A DNA stretch of 64,000 nt from Thermoleophilaceae bacterium. GTDB taxonomy: Bacteria; Actinomycetota; Thermoleophilia; Solirubrobacterales; Thermoleophilaceae. Of this stretch, positions 1 through 8,644 are shown piece by piece. The position numbers were made by a program, and so were the translations under genes. Position 1 is the first letter of the stretch; each line of letters opens with the position of its first letter. The stretch lies in the NCBI GenBank assembly GCA_030447875.1, contig JAUJOA010000002.1, forward strand, positions 1 through 64,000, written 5' to 3'. The notes under the pieces were generated by a model that worked only from the letters and a program-made list of their open reading frames with translations, was not told where the DNA came from and ran no database searches.

Positions 1-2
1 AC

Positions 3-611
3 GTGCCCTGTGAGCAATGCGACGGCAAGCGCTACAACCGCGAGACGCTCGAGGTTCGGTTCAAGGGGAGGACGATCGCCGACGTGCTCGGAATGCCGGT
101 CGAGGAGGCGGTCGATTTCTTCCAGCACATCCCGAAGATCAAGCGGCGGCTGCAGGCGCTGCACGATGTCGGGCTCGACTACATCCGGCTCGGTCAGCCG
201 GCCACGACGCTCTCGGGCGGCGAGGCGCAGCGCGTGAAGCTCGCCACTGAGCTGGCCAAGGTGGCCACCGGCAGGACCCTCTACATCCTCGACGAGCCCA
301 CGACCGGACTTCACTTCGCCGACGTCCAGCGGCTGCTCGAGATGCTTCAGCGGCTGGTGAGCGCCGGCAACACCGTCGTGGTGATCGAGCACAACCTCGA
401 CGTCATCAAGACGGCCGACCAGATCGTCGACCTGGGGCCGGAGGGCGGCGAAGACGGCGGGCTCGTGGTAGCCGCGGGCACGCCGGAGGAGGTGGCGCGA
501 GAGGCCCACTCCCATACCGGCCGGTTCCTCACTGACATGGTCAAGGCGCGACCGGCGCGTCGAGTGCGGCGAAAGGCGTCCGGGAAGCCGAATATCGCCG
601 CGGCGGCCTGA
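3..611 (+). CDS. uvrA: Excinuclease ABC subunit A, C-terminal fragment (runs off the window start)
   Basis: UvrA is the damage-recognition ATPase of nucleotide excision repair. Only the last ~202 residues are visible. The fragment opens with [10 protein letters not shown], the second CxxC half of the C-terminal zinc finger. The second ABC domain follows: signature [12 protein letters not shown] (~residue 70), Walker [12 protein letters not shown] (~95) and the switch-histidine segment [10 protein letters not shown] (~125). The tail after the ATPase is short, basic and Arg-rich. The frame is open to base 1, so the apparent GTG at position 3 is the window edge, not a start. UvrA is usually LexA-controlled, but its promoter lies outside the window. 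The next gene starts 15 bp downstream and could be co-transcribed. Confidence 0.97.
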   Translation: MPCEQCDGKRYNRETLEVRFKGRTIADVLGMPVEEAVDFFQHIPKIKRRLQALHDVGLDYIRLGQPATTLSGGEAQRVKLATELAKVATGRTLYILDEPTTGLHFADVQRLLEMLQRLVSAGNTVVVIEHNLDVIKTADQIVDLGPEGGEDGGLVVAAGTPEEVAREAHSHTGRFLTDMVKARPARRVRRKASGKPNIAAAA

Positions 612-625
612 CCGCGCAGCCCCGT

Positions 626-1213
626 TTGAACCCGCGCCTCAAGCTCTACCTCCAGAAGTGGCGCTGGTACGAGCGAAACGGGCTGCCGTGGCGGCGCGCC
701 CGCATCCATCTGCACATGGCGCGGCGTGAGGCCTTCATCCGCTTCCCCGTCCAGGGCAATGTGCTCGAGGCCCTCGACGAGGGCTCGCTCGAGATCGGGA
801 AGGGCACTCTGCTCGAGCCGGGCTGCTGGATGACGATCGGCGATGGGGCAAGGCTCTCGATCGGCGCGGGCACCTTCCTCAACATGGGGTGCATGGTGGC
901 CGTTCAGGATCGCGTGACGATCGGCGACAACACCATGTTCGCGAACCACTGCTTCGTCTCAGACGCCTCGCACCGGTTCGATGATCCGGGGAAGCCGGTG
1001 ACATGGCAGGGCTTCACCTCCAAAGGCCCGACGCACATCGGCTCGAACTGCTGGTTCGGAGTCGGCTGCGTGGTCACGAGCGGGGTCACGGTCGGCGACC
1101 GGTGCGTGATTGGGGCCAACTCCGTGGTCACGCGCGACCTACCCTCGGGAGTCATCGCCGGCGGGGCGCCGGCCAAGGTCATCAAGGAGATCGAGTTCTC
1201 GAGCAGCCCATAG
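626..1213 (+). CDS. Hexapeptide-repeat (left-handed beta-helix) acyltransferase
   Basis: This is a LacA/NodL-like O-acetyltransferase that probably moves an acetyl group from acetyl-CoA to a sugar or other hydroxyl; the acceptor is unknown. After a basic N-terminal ~35 residues, hexapeptide [LIV]-G-x4 turns run from ~residue 50 to 185 (for example IGDGARLSIGAG, IGDNTMF, IGANSVV). They are interrupted by the usual loop SDASHRFDDPG, which carries the likely catalytic His. The end GGAPAKVIKEI is the typical helix cap of maltose/galactoside acetyltransferase relatives. The start is TTG, 15 bp after uvrA. The 195-aa length is normal for the family. Pathway context is not informative. Confidence 0.88.
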   Translation: MNPRLKLYLQKWRWYERNGLPWRRARIHLHMARREAFIRFPVQGNVLEALDEGSLEIGKGTLLEPGCWMTIGDGARLSIGAGTFLNMGCMVAVQDRVTIGDNTMFANHCFVSDASHRFDDPGKPVTWQGFTSKGPTHIGSNCWFGVGCVVTSGVTVGDRCVIGANSVVTRDLPSGVIAGGAPAKVIKEIEFSSSP

Positions 1214-1265
1214 CTCGACTGCTCCAGGAACCGCTCGCGCGTCTTCGTCGGCGCGATAGCTTTCC

Positions 1266-3140
1266 GTGACGACAATGGCCGACGTGCCACCTAGACGGGA
1301 GGACCCGGGGAACGGGCAAGCGGGTCGATCGGAGCGTGTGCGGGACGCGGCGCTGAAGGTCGTGGCCGCGCGCCCAGGGCTCGGGCAGGGAGAGCTCGCA
1401 CAGCGTCTTCGTGACGAGACGGGCGTGCCGATCTCCTCGGCGATCACGAGCATCCGTGGTCTGGAGCGCGAGGGCGCTCTCACGCTCCAGGACGAGGGGT
1501 ACGTGCTCGATCCTTCACTGAGCGACGTCGAGCAAGGGGCTGCACCTTCAGGTCTGAACCCAGCTGACGAGCGGTCCGAGAATGCTCCCGCCGCGGCGCC
1601 CTACGATCCGTCGACTCAACCGTCGGCGCCTTCGTCGAGCATGCCGGTCCGGGACCGAGCCATGGTCTCGCCCGCGCCGACGATGCCTCCGGATGAGGGC
1701 GAGGAATCGTCTGAGGCGCTGCTCGCACGAGGAGACGAGGAGGCGATGGGCTCCTTCAAGGACGCAAGGGCAGCGGCCGTGCAGGCGTACTGCGCTCGCG
1801 TCTGCGAGGTGGACGCCATCCCCGCCGCTCGCGAGGCCGCGTTCGCGGCGTTTGTCGAGTCACTGCGAAGCGGGGATGCGGCCGAAGAAGCAGACGTCGA
1901 CGCGGTCCTGCTCCAATCGACCCGCGAGCAGGCGGCCGAGAGAGCAACGACTTCGCCGAACGCTCTCAGCTCGCTTGGCGGCGGACGTTCCGGGGTGTCC
2001 GGCGTTATTCGGACGCTGAGGCCGAGCCCGGCATGCGAGGTTATGCCGACCCTTCTCGCCGCCCGGGGCGGTGGGCTCCTGTCCGCGGCGGACTTGGAGA
2101 AGATCAGCCGGCACATCGCGGGCTGCTCTCGCTGCCAGGCGACCGACGCCCGTTTCAAGGAGGCAGAGAGCGCGTGGGCCGCGCGCGTGGCGCAGCGGCC
2201 GCTCGACGGGGTCCTTGAAGCCGTCGTGGCGACGACCGCTGTCTCCGAGGAGCGTCCGAGCGAGCTTCCCGCCGTCGAGGAGAGGGGCCCGACCGAGAAC
2301 GCGATCGACGAACCCCTCCTCGACGCGCGCGAGGAAGATCAGCCGGTCGTGGAGGAAGGCGCCGAGCCGGACCGGCCGGGCGACGAGCAACCGGGCTCGA
2401 CGCTCGAGTGGCCTGCCTTGGGCGGGGAGCGCCAGGTGGAGACGACCGCCGAGCCGGCGGCTGGCCGGCCCGAGGTCGAGGAGGACGACTCCGGGGGGGA
2501 GCCGGTGGACGTCGCCGGAACCCGAGCGCCTCCCACGACAGCCGCGAGCGGCGAAGCAGAAGAAGCACGAAGCCGACGCCGGTGGCTACCCGCGATGAGC
2601 CGCAGGTTGTGGATCGCCCTTCTGGCCCTGGCCGCCCTGGCGCTGATCGCCGGCGTGGCCGTCTCGCTGGTCGCTTCATCCGGCGACGACGGGGAATCGA
2701 CTCCGCAGGTCGAGGCGCCGCCCCCGCCCGAGGCCTCCCCGGCCCCCGCCGCCGAAGCGATGGCGCCGCCGGCGCGGGACCGCTCGTCGGAGGCCTCGAG
2801 CCGGCCGCAGTCGTCATCGCCCGAGGGAACGGGCCGCCGGCCGGTCGATCCGAAGTCCGTGACCGTCGCCGTGCTCAGCGGTACCGGGATTCCGGGGATA
2901 GCGGGCCGAACGGCGGAGCGATTGGAGGCTCGGCGCTTCGAGATCGGCAGCGTGGACAACGCGGCCCAGCCGGCCGAGGAATCTGTCGCCCTCTACCGGC
3001 CGGGGAAGGCTCGCGAGGCCAGGGCAGTCGGGAAGCGGCTGGGTGTCTCGAGGTTCGATCAGGTCGATCCGGACAACCGTGCGCTCGCCGGAGGCGCCGA
3101 CGTGGTCGTGGTCGTCGGCTCCGACATCGAGTCACGCTAG
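1266..3140 (+). CDS. Composite membrane protein: winged-helix N-terminus, zinc-finger-like segment, one TM helix, LytR_C domain
   Basis: The function is unknown. The N-terminal ~80 residues look like a winged-helix DNA-binding fold (GELAQRLRDETGVPISSAI, then EREGALTLQDEGYVLDP). A helical Cys-containing segment (AYCARVCEVDAIP) lies near residue 175. An anti-sigma-type zinc-finger motif HIAGCSRCQ (H-x3-C-x2-C) sits near 280, followed by a long acidic, Pro-rich linker. One hydrophobic helix (LWIALLALAALALIAGVAVS, ~450) precedes a Pro/Ala stretch and a C-terminal LytR_C-like domain (VTVAVLSGTGIPGIAGRTAE). The topology implies cytoplasmic HTH and zinc finger with an external LytR_C domain, so a membrane-tethered regulator is possible. 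GTG 1266 is given; ATG 1275 is equally plausible because a TAGCTT hexamer ends at 1262. The 3' end overlaps convergent panB by 9 bp. Confidence 0.8.
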   Translation: MTTMADVPPRREDPGNGQAGRSERVRDAALKVVAARPGLGQGELAQRLRDETGVPISSAITSIRGLEREGALTLQDEGYVLDPSLSDVEQGAAPSGLNPADERSENAPAAAPYDPSTQPSAPSSSMPVRDRAMVSPAPTMPPDEGEESSEALLARGDEEAMGSFKDARAAAVQAYCARVCEVDAIPAAREAAFAAFVESLRSGDAAEEADVDAVLLQSTREQAAERATTSPNALSSLGGGRSGVSGVIRTLRPSPACEVMPTLLAARGGGLLSAADLEKISRHIAGCSRCQATDARFKEAESAWAARVAQRPLDGVLEAVVATTAVSEERPSELPAVEERGPTENAIDEPLLDAREEDQPVVEEGAEPDRPGDEQPGSTLEWPALGGERQVETTAEPAAGRPEVEEDDSGGEPVDVAGTRAPPTTAASGEAEEARSRRRWLPAMSRRLWIALLALAALALIAGVAVSLVASSGDDGESTPQVEAPPPPEASPAPAAEAMAPPARDRSSEASSRPQSSSPEGTGRRPVDPKSVTVAVLSGTGIPGIAGRTAERLEARRFEIGSVDNAAQPAEESVALYRPGKAREARAVGKRLGVSRFDQVDPDNRALAGGADVVVVVGSDIESR

Positions 3141-4067
3141 ATCAGACCGTCGGCTCCATGCTGCCGTCAGCAGTTCCTTCAACCGCGCCGTCTCGTCCGG
3201 GGCCATCGTGTAGCCGTGGTTGGGCTCGGGGTAGCGGCGCTCGCGCACGTCCTCGGCAAACGCGGCCACACCGTCGACCATCGCCGCTCGCACATCGCCG
3301 TAGCGCTTGACGAAGCGGGCCGCGTGCCCGTCGTAGATGCCGAGCAGGTCGTGGAACACGAGCACCTGGCCATCGGTCGCCGGGCCCGCGCCGATCCCGA
3401 TCACCGGTACGTCGAGGTGCGGCATGATCGCGTCGGTGAGAGCGCTCGGAATCGCCTCGAAGACGATCGAGAAGCAGCCCGCATCCTGCAGCGCGAGCGC
3501 GTCCTGCGCCACCTCCAGCGCGCGCTCGGCCGTTCGTCCCTGCGAGCGATAGCCGCCCAGGGCCGTGGCAGTCTGTGGAGTCAGGCCGACGTGACCCATA
3601 ACGGGTATGCCGGCTGCGACGATCGCCCGGGCGCGGTCGGCGGACGTGCCGCCGCGCTCGAGCTTGACGGCATCGCATCCGGCCTCCTTCACGAAGCGCT
3701 GGGCCGTGGCGACGGCCCGCTCATCGGACGCCTCATAGGAGCCAAACGGGAGGTCCCCGACGAGCAGCGGTGTGGACAGCCCACGGCGCACGGCCGCTGC
3801 GAGCATGAGCATCTCCTCCAATGAGACCGGAACCGTGCTCGGGTAGCCGAGCACGGTCATCGCCGCCGAGTCGCCCACGAGCACGACGTCCACGCCCGCG
3901 GTCTCCGCGACCTGCGCGCTCGGATAGTCGTACGCGGTGATCATCGCGATCGGCTCGCCGAGCGCCTTCTTCTCGGCGAGCACGGAGAGCGTCACGCGTC
4001 CGCCCGCCTTGGTGCCGCGCGAGTCGCGGTCGGGGCTAGCGGGAGAGGTCCTCGGCGCCGAGCTCAC
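3132..4067 (-). CDS. panB: 3-methyl-2-oxobutanoate hydroxymethyltransferase
   Basis: PanB transfers a hydroxymethyl group from 5,10-methylene-THF to 2-ketoisovalerate, giving ketopantoate, the first committed step of pantothenate and CoA synthesis. The TIM-barrel protein shows [14 protein letters not shown], the Mg-binding [31 protein letters not shown] and the catalytic-Glu segment [10 protein letters not shown]. It is 311 aa with a ~25-residue polar N-terminal extension before [10 protein letters not shown], so the true start may lie slightly downstream. The annotated GTG overlaps the panD stop by 4 bp (GTGA). It is the last gene of a minus-strand operon DUF2520-panC-panD-panB. Confidence 0.97.
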   Translation of the reverse strand: MSSAPRTSPASPDRDSRGTKAGGRVTLSVLAEKKALGEPIAMITAYDYPSAQVAETAGVDVVLVGDSAAMTVLGYPSTVPVSLEEMLMLAAAVRRGLSTPLLVGDLPFGSYEASDERAVATAQRFVKEAGCDAVKLERGGTSADRARAIVAAGIPVMGHVGLTPQTATALGGYRSQGRTAERALEVAQDALALQDAGCFSIVFEAIPSALTDAIMPHLDVPVIGIGAGPATDGQVLVFHDLLGIYDGHAARFVKRYGDVRAAMVDGVAAFAEDVRERRYPEPNHGYTMAPDETARLKELLTAAWSRRSDLA

Positions 4068-4444
4068 GAGAGCAGCTCCGCGACCGCGTCGTCCGTCCGC
4101 ACGATCGAGTTGTCGGCATCCACGTGAACGACCCTGGGCTCGTAGGTCGCGAGGTCAGCCTCGGAGTAGGAGGCATAGGAGACGACGATCACCCGATCGC
4201 CCGTGTGCACGAGTCGGGCGGCGGCGCCGTTCACCGTCACGTCGCCCGAGCCGCGGCGGCCGGCGATCGTGTACGTCTCGAAACGCGCGCCGTTGTCGAT
4301 GTCGAGCACGTGCACCAGCTCGTGCTCGAGAATGTCGGCCGCGTCGAGCAGGTCCGCGTCGACCGTGATCGAGCCGACGTAGTGCAGGTCGCTAGCCGTT
4401 ACACGGGCGCGATGGATCTTCGACTTGAGCATGGTCCGGTTCAT
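4064..4444 (-). CDS. panD: Aspartate 1-decarboxylase proenzyme
   Basis: PanD makes beta-alanine from L-aspartate for condensation with pantoate by PanC. It is made as a pyruvoyl proenzyme that self-cleaves between Gly and Ser in YVGSITVD, present near residue 25. MLKSKIHRA at the N-terminus, [11 protein letters not shown] and [10 protein letters not shown] are standard family motifs. The ORF track begins further upstream, but the start chosen here (MNRTMLKSK) gives 126 aa, the normal length, and overlaps the panC stop by 4 bp as ATGA, like its neighbours. The C-terminal extension ([17 protein letters not shown]) is a little longer than in E. coli. Confidence 0.96.
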   Translation of the reverse strand: MNRTMLKSKIHRARVTASDLHYVGSITVDADLLDAADILEHELVHVLDIDNGARFETYTIAGRRGSGDVTVNGAAARLVHTGDRVIVVSYASYSEADLATYEPRVVHVDADNSIVRTDDAVAELLS

Positions 4445-5295
4445 GTGCCTCCCAGGATCGTGTTGTCGATGAGCCGTGCCGGCCCGACCCGGGCGGCCAC
4501 GGCGAGAAGCGTCGAGCCATTCACCCGCTCGGCGCAAGAGAGGTCCTCGGCGGAGCGGAGCTCCAGGTACTCGGCCTCGAGCCCGGCCGCGTCGAGCTCC
4601 GCTCGCGCGGCCGCGAGTACGGCGCCGGCCGAGCGTTCGCCCGCCGCTACCCTCGCCTCGCCGGCGTCCAGCGCACGGCTGAGGGCGAGCGCTCGCGCGC
4701 GCTCGTCCGGGTCGAGGTAGGCGTTCCGAGAGCTCATGGCGAGCCCGTCGGGCTCCCTGACGGTCGGACAGATCTCGACCCGCACCGGGATCTCGAGATC
4801 ACGGACGAGCTTTCGGATGACGAGCCCCTGCTGTGCGTCCTTCTGCCCGAAGTACGCGGCGTGCGGCTGGACGATGTTGAAGAGCTTGGTGACGATCGTG
4901 GTCACGCCGGCAAAGTGCTCAGCTCCACGCCGTTCGGGGGCGCCGCAGAGCACCTCGGTCAGTTCCCCAACGGTCACCGTCGTGTCGAAGCCGGTCGGGT
5001 AGATCTCTTGGACGGCGGGAACGAACAACAGATCCGCCCCCTCGCTCTCGGCGAGCGCCCGGTCGCGCTTCTCGTCGCGCGGGTAGCCAGCCAGGTCCTC
5101 GCCCGCGCCGAACTGCTTCGGGTTGACGAAGATGGAGACGACGACGACGTCGCAGTCCGCTCGGGCGTGCCGGATAAGGGACAGGTGGCCGTCGTGGAGG
5201 GCGCCCATCGTCGGCACGAGCCCCACGCTGCGCTCCGCCCGCCGGGCCGGCGCCAGGGCGGCGCGAAGATCGGTCACGGTGCGGACGGTCTTCAC
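4441..5295 (-). CDS. panC: Pantoate--beta-alanine ligase (pantothenate synthetase)
   Basis: PanC condenses pantoate and beta-alanine with ATP through a pantoyl-adenylate intermediate. The HIGH-type nucleotide-binding motif is seen as [14 protein letters not shown] (~residue 28), followed by [19 protein letters not shown] and the KMSKS-like [17 protein letters not shown]. The 284-aa length is typical. The start GTG overlaps the upstream DUF2520 gene by 4 bp and the stop overlaps panD, so PanC and PanD, whose product PanC uses, are translationally coupled. Confidence 0.97.
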   Translation of the reverse strand: MKTVRTVTDLRAALAPARRAERSVGLVPTMGALHDGHLSLIRHARADCDVVVVSIFVNPKQFGAGEDLAGYPRDEKRDRALAESEGADLLFVPAVQEIYPTGFDTTVTVGELTEVLCGAPERRGAEHFAGVTTIVTKLFNIVQPHAAYFGQKDAQQGLVIRKLVRDLEIPVRVEICPTVREPDGLAMSSRNAYLDPDERARALALSRALDAGEARVAAGERSAGAVLAAARAELDAAGLEAEYLELRSAEDLSCAERVNGSTLLAVAARVGPARLIDNTILGGT

Positions 5296-6191
5296 GACGA
5301 GCTCCCGTTGAAAGCCGGCGTCCGTCCAGCCGGTCGCTGGGCTGCGAGGAGCCGCGTCCGATCCACGAGAGCATCGAACAGGGCGAGGAGGTCCGGCTCA
5401 GCTCGCTCGACCGCCTCACGCTGCGCCGCGACCGTCGCGTGATCTCCGCGCGCCACCGGTCCGGTGAGTGCCCGCTCGCCACCCAGCTCCGACCAGTTGT
5501 CCACCGTCGCCCGGACGAGCGGGGCGAGCAGCGTGCGGGCGTCGCTTCTCGGGATCCCTGCGGCGGCGGCCATGGTCTCCGCCGCCGTCTGGAGCGTGAC
5601 GAGGAAGTTCGAGGCGATCGAGGCGGCGGCGTGGTAGGCGGGCCGATCATCGTCGGAGAGCTCGAAGGGCAGCATCCCCAGGCGCTCGGCGATGCTCGTG
5701 GCGGCTCGCCGTGCCCCGGCCGACGAGCCCGCCACCGCGCAGCCCGATCCGGCGAAGCGACCGGACTTTGCCGCGCGTGTCGGGGCGAAGGTCTGAAGCG
5801 GATGAAGGCCGAAGACCTCGGCCCCCGCACGCCGGGCCGGGTCGAGCGCCGACAGCGGCGTTGCTCCGCTCGTGTGCCCGACGAGCGCCGACAGCCCGGC
5901 AATGGCACCGGCTGCGGCGGGGATCTCCGCGTCGGGGACGCAGAGAACGACGGCGTCGCCGGTGGGCGACTCGCCTCGACCCGCCGGTCCGTCGACCTCG
6001 TACCCGGCCCGCCGAAGGGCGTGGGCCAGCGCGCTCCCCAGGCGACCGGCGCCGACGATCGCAATGCGCGAGAGCCCCCGTGTGGCGGGCTCGGCAAGCT
6101 GCTTGTGGGCGGCGTTCCGTTCCAGTTCCCGCATGCGAGATACCGGTCGGCGGTGTTGGTCGGTCCACTCCCGGGCGGGTAGCGGCCTCAC
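5292..6191 (-). CDS. Rossmann-fold oxidoreductase with DUF2520 domain; candidate ketopantoate reductase (PanG-like)
   Basis: An NAD(P)-binding Rossmann motif IAIVGAGRLGSALAHAL begins near residue 43. It is followed by the F420-oxidoreductase-like core (VLCVPDAEIPAAAGA, GHTSGATPLSAL, FGLHPLQTF) and a helical DUF2520 C-terminal domain (residues ~160-290). The gene is first in the operon with panC, panD and panB, yet no panE or ilvC homologue is present. Proteins of this COG5495/DUF2520 type include Francisella PanG, which reduces ketopantoate to pantoate, so that is the likely role here. The GTG start at 6191 is uncertain: ATG 6134 (MRELERN) or a start just before LSRIAIVG would give a more usual N-terminus. 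A TATTCT -10-like hexamer lies at 6195-6200. Confidence 0.85.
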   Translation of the reverse strand: MRPLPAREWTDQHRRPVSRMRELERNAAHKQLAEPATRGLSRIAIVGAGRLGSALAHALRRAGYEVDGPAGRGESPTGDAVVLCVPDAEIPAAAGAIAGLSALVGHTSGATPLSALDPARRAGAEVFGLHPLQTFAPTRAAKSGRFAGSGCAVAGSSAGARRAATSIAERLGMLPFELSDDDRPAYHAAASIASNFLVTLQTAAETMAAAAGIPRSDARTLLAPLVRATVDNWSELGGERALTGPVARGDHATVAAQREAVERAEPDLLALFDALVDRTRLLAAQRPAGRTPAFNGSSS

Positions 6192-6258
6192 ATAAGAATA
6201 GCGCGCGGCGGCACGGCCGCGGCTCCGGTGCGGTCCGACGCACGCTCGTCGACCGCCC

Positions 6259-6264
6259 TAAGCT
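6259..6264 (+). promoter_or_regulatory. -10 hexamer TAAGCT, leaderless promoter of the UDG gene
   Basis: TAAGCT ends exactly six bases before the ATG at 6271, so the predicted transcription start coincides with the start codon. There is no Shine-Dalgarno sequence. No clear -35 element was seen. Confidence 0.55.
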
Positions 6265-6270
6265 TCCGCC

Positions 6271-6975
6271 ATGAGCGGGCGCTCGGCCGCCGACCGTCGC
6301 GAGGAGCTGGTGGGCCTCTACCGCTACCTCTCGGACTGCCACGAGTGTCCGCTGAAGGACACCCGCACCAACCTGGTGTTCGGCTCCGGGCACGCCGACG
6401 CCGACCTGATGTTCGTCGGTGAGGCGCCCGGATTCCACGAGGATCGGCAGGGCAAGCCGTTCGTCGGTCGCGCCGGGAAGCTGCTCGACCAGCTCCTGAC
6501 GGAGATCGGACTCGAGCGGGAGGGCGTCTTCGTCGCGAACGTCCTCAAGTGCCGGCCGCCCGACAACCGCGATCCGCTTCCGGAGGAGATCGAGGAGTGC
6601 AAGCCGCATCTCTTCAAGCAGATCGAGCTGATCGAGCCGCGCGTGATCTGCACGCTTGGGAACTTCGCCACCAAGCTCCTGTCCGGCAGCCCGCAGGGCA
6701 TCACGAAGGTTCACGGTCGCGCCCAGGATCGTGAGGTTGGAGGCCGCGCCGTGCGCCTCTACCCGATCTTCCACCCCGCCGCCGCCCTACGGACCGAGTC
6801 GATGCGGAACACTCTGCGCGAGAACTTTCGCCGGTTGCCGGAGCTGCTGGAGGAGCCCAGACCGTCGCCCGCCGCCTCACCGCCGCTGGCTCCGCACGGC
6901 CCCGAGCTTCCGGAGGGCGTCGACGGGGCGACCCAGGGCGACGAGCGCCCTCCGCAACTCGACCTCTTCGGGTAG
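6271..6975 (+). CDS. Family 4 (Fe-S) uracil-DNA glycosylase with a C-terminal clamp-binding peptide
   Basis: This enzyme removes uracil from DNA to start base-excision repair. Family 4 features are the motif A region VGEAPGFHED, the [4Fe-4S] ligands C23 and C26 in DCHECPL plus the later pair in VLKCRPPDNRDP and EECKPHL, and motif B IFHPAAAL. A ~35-residue Pro-rich linker then leads to the last residues QLDLFG, which match the bacterial beta-sliding-clamp-binding consensus QL[SD]LF. The 234-aa length is at the long end for the family because of this tail. The gene is divergent from the pan operon and appears to have a leaderless promoter. Confidence 0.95.
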   Translation: MSGRSAADRREELVGLYRYLSDCHECPLKDTRTNLVFGSGHADADLMFVGEAPGFHEDRQGKPFVGRAGKLLDQLLTEIGLEREGVFVANVLKCRPPDNRDPLPEEIEECKPHLFKQIELIEPRVICTLGNFATKLLSGSPQGITKVHGRAQDREVGGRAVRLYPIFHPAAALRTESMRNTLRENFRRLPELLEEPRPSPAASPPLAPHGPELPEGVDGATQGDERPPQLDLFG

Positions 6976-7017
6976 CCGACCTCGTCGGTTCGGCCCCAGG
7001 CTTCAGACTCACCGCGG

Positions 7018-7440
7018 ATGCGGCTCAGGACGGCGGACGCTGACGGCACCGAGGCGGTGGGAGCTCGCCTCGCCGACCGCCTTCACGCGGGGGACGTGGT
7101 GCTCGTGAGCGGCGAGCTTGGAGCGGGAAAGACGACGCTCATCCGCGGCGCCTGTCGTGCCCTCGGCGTGCGCGAGCCGGTGACGAGCCCCACCTTCACG
7201 GTCGGACAGCTCTACGCGGGGCGAACCGGTGACCGATCGCTGGAGGTCGCGCACCTGGACCTCTACCGCCTGAGCGAGATCGCCGGCGAGGATGTCGCCA
7301 TACTCGACGACTACCTCGGGCCGCAGCGCATCGCCTTCGTCGAGTGGCCCGACGTAGCGCGCGATCAGCTCGAGCGGGTGGTGGCGACCGTGAGGATCGA
7401 TCATGCCGGCGGCGATCGACGTGAGATCGAGATCACGTGA
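7018..7440 (+). CDS. tsaE: tRNA t6A biosynthesis ATPase TsaE
   Basis: TsaE is the P-loop ATPase that works with TsaB and TsaD to put threonylcarbamoyl on A37 of ANN-decoding tRNAs. The Walker A motif GELGAGKTTL is near residue 32, followed by TSPTFTVGQLY, HLDLYRL and the Walker-B-like IAFVEWPD. The 140-aa length is normal. Its TGA overlaps the GTG of tsaB (GTGA). This is the first gene of a tightly overlapping tsaE-tsaB-rimI-tsaD set; tsaC/sua5 is not in the window. Confidence 0.95.
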   Translation: MRLRTADADGTEAVGARLADRLHAGDVVLVSGELGAGKTTLIRGACRALGVREPVTSPTFTVGQLYAGRTGDRSLEVAHLDLYRLSEIAGEDVAILDDYLGPQRIAFVEWPDVARDQLERVVATVRIDHAGGDRREIEIT

Positions 7441-8111
7441 ACCTCCTCGGCCTCGACACGTCGACCACGGCCACGGCCGTCTGCGTGCAGCGCGCCGACG
7501 GACGGACCTTCGAGCTGGGGTCGGCTTCGCTCGGCTCGCCACCTCGTCACGCCGCCGAGCTGATGCCGGCGATCGAGGAACTACTGGAGGCCGCGGGGCT
7601 CGCGCCTGGCGACCTCGGCGCGGTCGCGGTCGGCACCGGGCCTGGCACCTTCACGGGGCTGCGCATCGGGATCGCCACGGCACGCGCGCTGGCCCAGGCG
7701 ACCGGCGTGCCGGTGCGGCCCGTCTCCTCGCTGGCCGCCCTGGCCGCCGGGGTGGATGCCCCTCTGGTGATCCCGACGATCGACGCTCGACGGGGAGAGC
7801 TGTTCGCCGCCCTCCATGACGGCCCGCGAGCGCGATGGGCACCGTTCGTGGCAGCACCCGACGAGCTGGCGCAGCGGGTCAGCCAAGGACTGGCGGAATG
7901 GTCGACCAGGCCACTGGCCGTGGGCGATGGCTCGCTACGATTTCGTGACGTTCTGGAGTCGGTGGCCGTGGAGGTGCCGCCGGACGAGTCGCAACTGCAC
8001 GCGATCCGCGCGTCGCACGTGTGCCGGCTCGCCGCCGGAGTTCCGGCCGTCCCGCCAGAGGCCGTTCTTCCCACCTACCTCCGAGCTCCGGACGCCCGTC
8101 CCGCGAGATGA
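7437..8111 (+). CDS. tsaB: tRNA t6A biosynthesis protein TsaB
   Basis: TsaB is an ASKHA-fold, catalytically inactive partner of TsaD and serves as the scaffold of the TsaBDE complex. The N-terminal LLGLDTSTTATAVCV and VGTGPGTFTGLRIG match the family. The C-terminal half is degenerate compared with TsaD, as usual. It is 224 aa. Both ends overlap neighbouring genes by 4 bp (GTGA with tsaE, ATGA with rimI), so translation is coupled. Confidence 0.95.
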   Translation: MNLLGLDTSTTATAVCVQRADGRTFELGSASLGSPPRHAAELMPAIEELLEAAGLAPGDLGAVAVGTGPGTFTGLRIGIATARALAQATGVPVRPVSSLAALAAGVDAPLVIPTIDARRGELFAALHDGPRARWAPFVAAPDELAQRVSQGLAEWSTRPLAVGDGSLRFRDVLESVAVEVPPDESQLHAIRASHVCRLAAGVPAVPPEAVLPTYLRAPDARPAR

Positions 8112-8644
8112 CCGACCCGCTCCACATCCGGCGCCTCAACTACTCGGACCTCCCGCAGGTGATCGCGATCGAGCGTCGAGCGTTTCCTACGCCGTGGTCG
8201 CTCGCGATGTTCGTACTCGAGCTGTCCAAGCCGTCGGGGATCTGCCTCGCGGCGCTCCAGGGCGATCGTTTGGTCGGCTACACGATCTGCTCGCGCTACG
8301 ACCGGGCGTGGCACCTGATGAACGTCGCGGTCGATGATCGGCTGCGCCGCCAGGGCATCGCCAGCACGCTTCTTGAGCACCTGTTCGCGGAGGCGGACGG
8401 CCCGGGCCAGCAGTACACGCTCGAGGTTCGGATGTCGAACGACATGGCGATCGCGATGTACGAGCGATTCGGGTTTCGCGCCGCCGGGCGTCGTCGTGGC
8501 TATTACCACGACAACCGCGAGGACGCGCTCATCATGTGGCGAACGGCGGAGAGCGAGGCGGTCGACGGCGCTACCGGAGCGCCAGTCACCGCGAGCGACG
8601 GTATGCAGGGCACCAGCGATCACGCGCGCCCGGCGCCGGCGTGA
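8108..8644 (+). CDS. rimI: Ribosomal-protein-S18-alanine N-acetyltransferase (GNAT)
   Basis: This GNAT-family N-acetyltransferase is expected to acetylate the N-terminus of ribosomal protein S18. The start ATG 8108 (MTDPLHIRRLNYSDL) is chosen over the longer ORF in the track because it gives an ATGA overlap with tsaB and a canonical GNAT N-terminus. The acetyl-CoA loop is seen as RLRRQGIASTLL (~residue 78), followed by LEVRMSNDMAIAMYERFGF and YYHDNREDALIM. The last ~25 residues are a low-complexity tail. It sits between tsaB and tsaD, a very common arrangement. Confidence 0.93.
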   Translation: MTDPLHIRRLNYSDLPQVIAIERRAFPTPWSLAMFVLELSKPSGICLAALQGDRLVGYTICSRYDRAWHLMNVAVDDRLRRQGIASTLLEHLFAEADGPGQQYTLEVRMSNDMAIAMYERFGFRAAGRRRGYYHDNREDALIMWRTAESEAVDGATGAPVTASDGMQGTSDHARPAPA

